From Bacteroidota bacterium (lineage in GTDB: Bacteria > Bacteroidota > Bacteroidia > AKYH767-A > OLB10): DNA of 64,000 nucleotides. The translations under genes were made by a program, and so were the position numbers. The notes below the pieces were generated by a model that was not told the origin of the DNA, did no database searches, and saw only the letters and a list, made by a program, of their open reading frames with translations. How positions within the stretch are numbered: position 1 is the first letter of the stretch; every line of letters starts with the position of its first letter. Location of the stretch: NCBI GenBank assembly GCA_016721435.1, contig JADKIC010000023.1, positions 1-64,000 on the forward strand. The letters are read 5' to 3'. Positions 62,132 through 64,000 of this stretch are shown one piece after another.

Positions 62132-62965
62132 TTATTCGTACTCAGAATGTCCGACAAGAAAATATTTATTGTTGTTCAACATATAACCAACTTCCATCTT
62201 TTGAATTTTCAACTGCCCTACTTTACCATCGTTCCAGTTCAGGTTCAGGTATTCCACACCATTGATTAGTTCCACTGCCCAGTAACCAGCATCGTCCGAT
62301 TTCATCACAGAGCTGAAGTTAGAATAGGAATCATTGCTCATATATGTAGTGAAGTTCTTATAGTAAAAACGACCATCCTCATATAAATAATAGGCCCACT
62401 TTTCCGACAAACCATTTCCGGAATACATGTGCAGGAACTTTTTATTCGCATATTTGCTGGAAATTTTTCCTTTAGCAGGTTTAGCTGCCGATGATGTTTC
62501 ATTAACAGCAGGTTGTTCATCTACAGGATTTGTTTGAATAGCATTGGAATTAGATTCAGTAGTAGTCTGTTTTTTCTCTATTCCTGCAATGACTTCATCC
62601 ACATTGGCATCTGTTCTGGTAAAATAGGCCATGTTAAGGTTATCGTCTGTAATCAGCAAATTCCCTCCTTCGTCTAAGGCCGCATAACTTGCCGTTTTAT
62701 CTTCGCCCTCTGCCAAAATCAAAGTAAGCACATCGTCCTGAAATGCGCCGGTGATTTTCTTTGCTTCTGTTTCGTTCGCGAAATACCCGATGAATCCTGC
62801 ACCCCTTTTCTTCAAAATCAGGGCGGTCTTCGCTTCTTCTATAATATATACTGCTTCATAGGTAAAGGAAGGCGACTGTGCAATTGATGGTTGGGAGAAA
62901 AGAAGGAAGATCATTCCAATAATTAAATACAATTGGGGGCGCATGGCAGACGGGATGAATTTCAT
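62132..62965 (-). CDS. Secreted protein of unknown function
   Basis: 277 residues. Signal peptide (LYLIIGMIFLLFSQPSIAQ) after a short leader; ATG 62944 is an alternative start. The N-terminal half is a small beta domain (YEAVYIIEEAKTALILKKRGAGFIGYF). A low-complexity Ser/Thr/Asn/Ala linker (about residues 130-170) leads to a C-terminal domain with KKFLHMYSGNGLSEKWAYYL, FYYKNFTTYMSN and EYLNLNWNDGKVGQLKI, resembling beta-rich lipocalin-like or stress-exported proteins. I do not recognise a family. It is followed downstream by the convergent pyruvate carboxylase unit. Confidence 0.6.
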   Translation of the reverse strand: MKFIPSAMRPQLYLIIGMIFLLFSQPSIAQSPSFTYEAVYIIEEAKTALILKKRGAGFIGYFANETEAKKITGAFQDDVLTLILAEGEDKTASYAALDEGGNLLITDDNLNMAYFTRTDANVDEVIAGIEKKQTTTESNSNAIQTNPVDEQPAVNETSSAAKPAKGKISSKYANKKFLHMYSGNGLSEKWAYYLYEDGRFYYKNFTTYMSNDSYSNFSSVMKSDDAGYWAVELINGVEYLNLNWNDGKVGQLKIQKMEVGYMLNNNKYFLVGHSEYE

Positions 62966-63034
62966 TGGTGAAAGATAAGGCCGGGAGAACCCGAAAAAAA
63001 GTGCCGTGAGTTAAAATCCCCTATTTCGGTTAGA

Positions 63035-64000
63035 TTAATAACTCATACTTACATCTTTATTGCTCATGGCATTTTTAAAAGATTCATAATCCTCCCGACT
63101 TAGTCCAATCGAATATACTGCCGAATGTACTTCTCCCTCCTGCAAGTAAACGAGATGAACCGACCCTTTGCGATGCAGATCATAGCGAATGCTGATTATA
63201 TTCTCCATGGCAAAACTTTTCGTCATAAAAGGGAAAACAGCAGAACGCACTACCACAAAATTATCGATCACCTCCACTATTCTGGAGCGAAAGAAAAACT
63301 GAATGACCCCAATGAAGAATCTGCTTGTTAAAAGTAGTGTGGCGAACTGAAGATCTTCACCGGAATTCATTGCCGAAATAAGTATGAAAAAACCCAGAGG
63401 TAACATCATCCATTTTGTAGCGTACCAAAAGGGGAAGTCACTTTGGAAATGTTTCAGCATATGGACATCCCGTTTATTCCATGTAGGTTGGTTGGATACC
63501 CAGGATAGCAGGGTATGTTGAGACAGCCCTAGTGCCACAGGATCTTGTCGAAGTAAAATGGATAAATGACGATAAAGATGCGGAAGGTTTTTTTTGAATT
63601 CCTGTGGATCTTCAAAAAAATGTTCGACACTTACAGCAAAAAATTCCCGGTCATTTGTACCTGAATATTTACGAAGAAAATGTTCTTCTTCCTGATTCAC
63701 TTCATTAAAAGTTTCACCCGCCACCGCATGCCATTTAACGAAGTAAGCATGAAAGAAAGGATCTGAGGCCTTCACCATCCTACTCAGATCGAGCGCATGG
63801 GCCATTTCATGAAGTCCGAGATTAATTTTGTCGGTACTACTTTTGTAGCCCTCCAAAAAATGCTGCCAGGAGAGTACGATCACACCCTTAATACTTGTTT
63901 CCCCCAAATGATTTGCACCGGTTAACGGTGATGTATATACGCCGGGATATACGATTATCGTATCAAAATGCTCCAACTGAAATTCACGAAGGCCAAAGGT
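63035..64000 (-). CDS. MtfA-like zinc metallopeptidase (5' end outside window)
   Basis: At least 320 residues, open to the window edge (text upstream of 63976 reads TFGLREFQL). The zinc motif is HEMAH in INLGLHEMAHALDL, with the third-ligand region REFFAVSVEHFFEDPQEF. This matches the MtfA (DgsA anti-repressor) peptidase family, here with a C-terminal extension that contains one or two membrane helices (WMMLPLGFFILISAM, LLLTSRFFIGVIQFFF). In enteric bacteria MtfA is a cytoplasmic peptidase linked to Mlc and glucose uptake; the membrane-anchored Bacteroidota form is uncharacterised as far as I know. The true start is not visible. Confidence 0.85.
   Translation of the reverse strand, partial: TFGLREFQLEHFDTIIVYPGVYTSPLTGANHLGETSIKGVIVLSWQHFLEGYKSSTDKINLGLHEMAHALDLSRMVKASDPFFHAYFVKWHAVAGETFNEVNQEEEHFLRKYSGTNDREFFAVSVEHFFEDPQEFKKNLPHLYRHLSILLRQDPVALGLSQHTLLSWVSNQPTWNKRDVHMLKHFQSDFPFWYATKWMMLPLGFFILISAMNSGEDLQFATLLLTSRFFIGVIQFFFRSRIVEVIDNFVVVRSAVFPFMTKSFAMENIISIRYDLHRKGSVHLVYLQEGEVHSAVYSIGLSREDYESFKNAMSNKDVSMSY

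Overview
The window is from a member of the Bacteroidota, probably an uncultured or draft-assembled environmental lineage. Four things point there. At least eight secreted proteins end in a recognisable type IX secretion (T9SS) sorting domain. The ATP synthase genes are clustered as atpBEFHAG without atpDC. DUF2723, kelch, PKD and GEVED domains are typical of the phylum. Several starts are preceded by the Bacteroidota -7 promoter box TAnnTTTG and lack obvious Shine-Dalgarno sequences. Many genes carry frameshifts, and several can be traced to homopolymers or to one- or two-base differences from a paralogous copy, so consensus error is the likeliest cause. I therefore describe most broken genes as one locus. 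No rRNA, tRNA, CRISPR array or complete insertion sequence was seen.

Layout. 1-7.4 kb (minus): a giant secreted right-handed beta-helix protein running off the left edge, built from near-identical 1-1.5 kb modules. 8.1-13.0 kb (minus): envelope genes, namely an L,D-transpeptidase, a polysaccharide deacetylase and a DUF2723 membrane glycosyltransferase. 13.3-29.2 kb: five large secreted proteins (a lamin-tail-like T9SS protein, an M4 metalloprotease of about 2000 codons, two broken T9SS cargos and a 12-repeat kelch protein). 29.6-35.8 kb (minus): the ATP synthase operon, interrupted by a four-helix-bundle gene and by 7-bp GAATTCA repeat tracts. 36.1-37.3 kb: an AAA_14/DUF4143 ATPase. 37.3-46.1 kb: an operon of three paralogous T9SS proteins, each with seven propeller-type repeats, bracketed by GACAGGTCGCGACCTGTC palindromes and a minisatellite. 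46.1-49.4 kb: a PadR/membrane-protein pair, an outer-membrane protein and RluF. 49.6-52.4 kb: a MarR-led oxidoreductase cluster with a repeated operator-like site. 52.6-57.9 kb (minus): two paralogous secreted proteins of unknown function and a T9SS Ig-like protein. 58.2-61.7 kb: pyruvate carboxylase with its biotinyl domain in a second frame. 62.1-64.0 kb (minus): a secreted protein and a partial MtfA-like metallopeptidase.

Taken together, the window combines housekeeping energy and carbon metabolism (ATP synthase, anaplerotic pyruvate carboxylase) with a large surface and secreted repertoire and an unusual density of interspersed and tandem repeats. The most notable signals are the kilobase-scale module array at the left edge, the palindrome/minisatellite blocks abutting stop codons, the repeat tract that becomes the C-terminus of AtpA, the deletion inside atpA, the split pyruvate carboxylase, and repeated amidotransferase-like segments inside the M4 protease.
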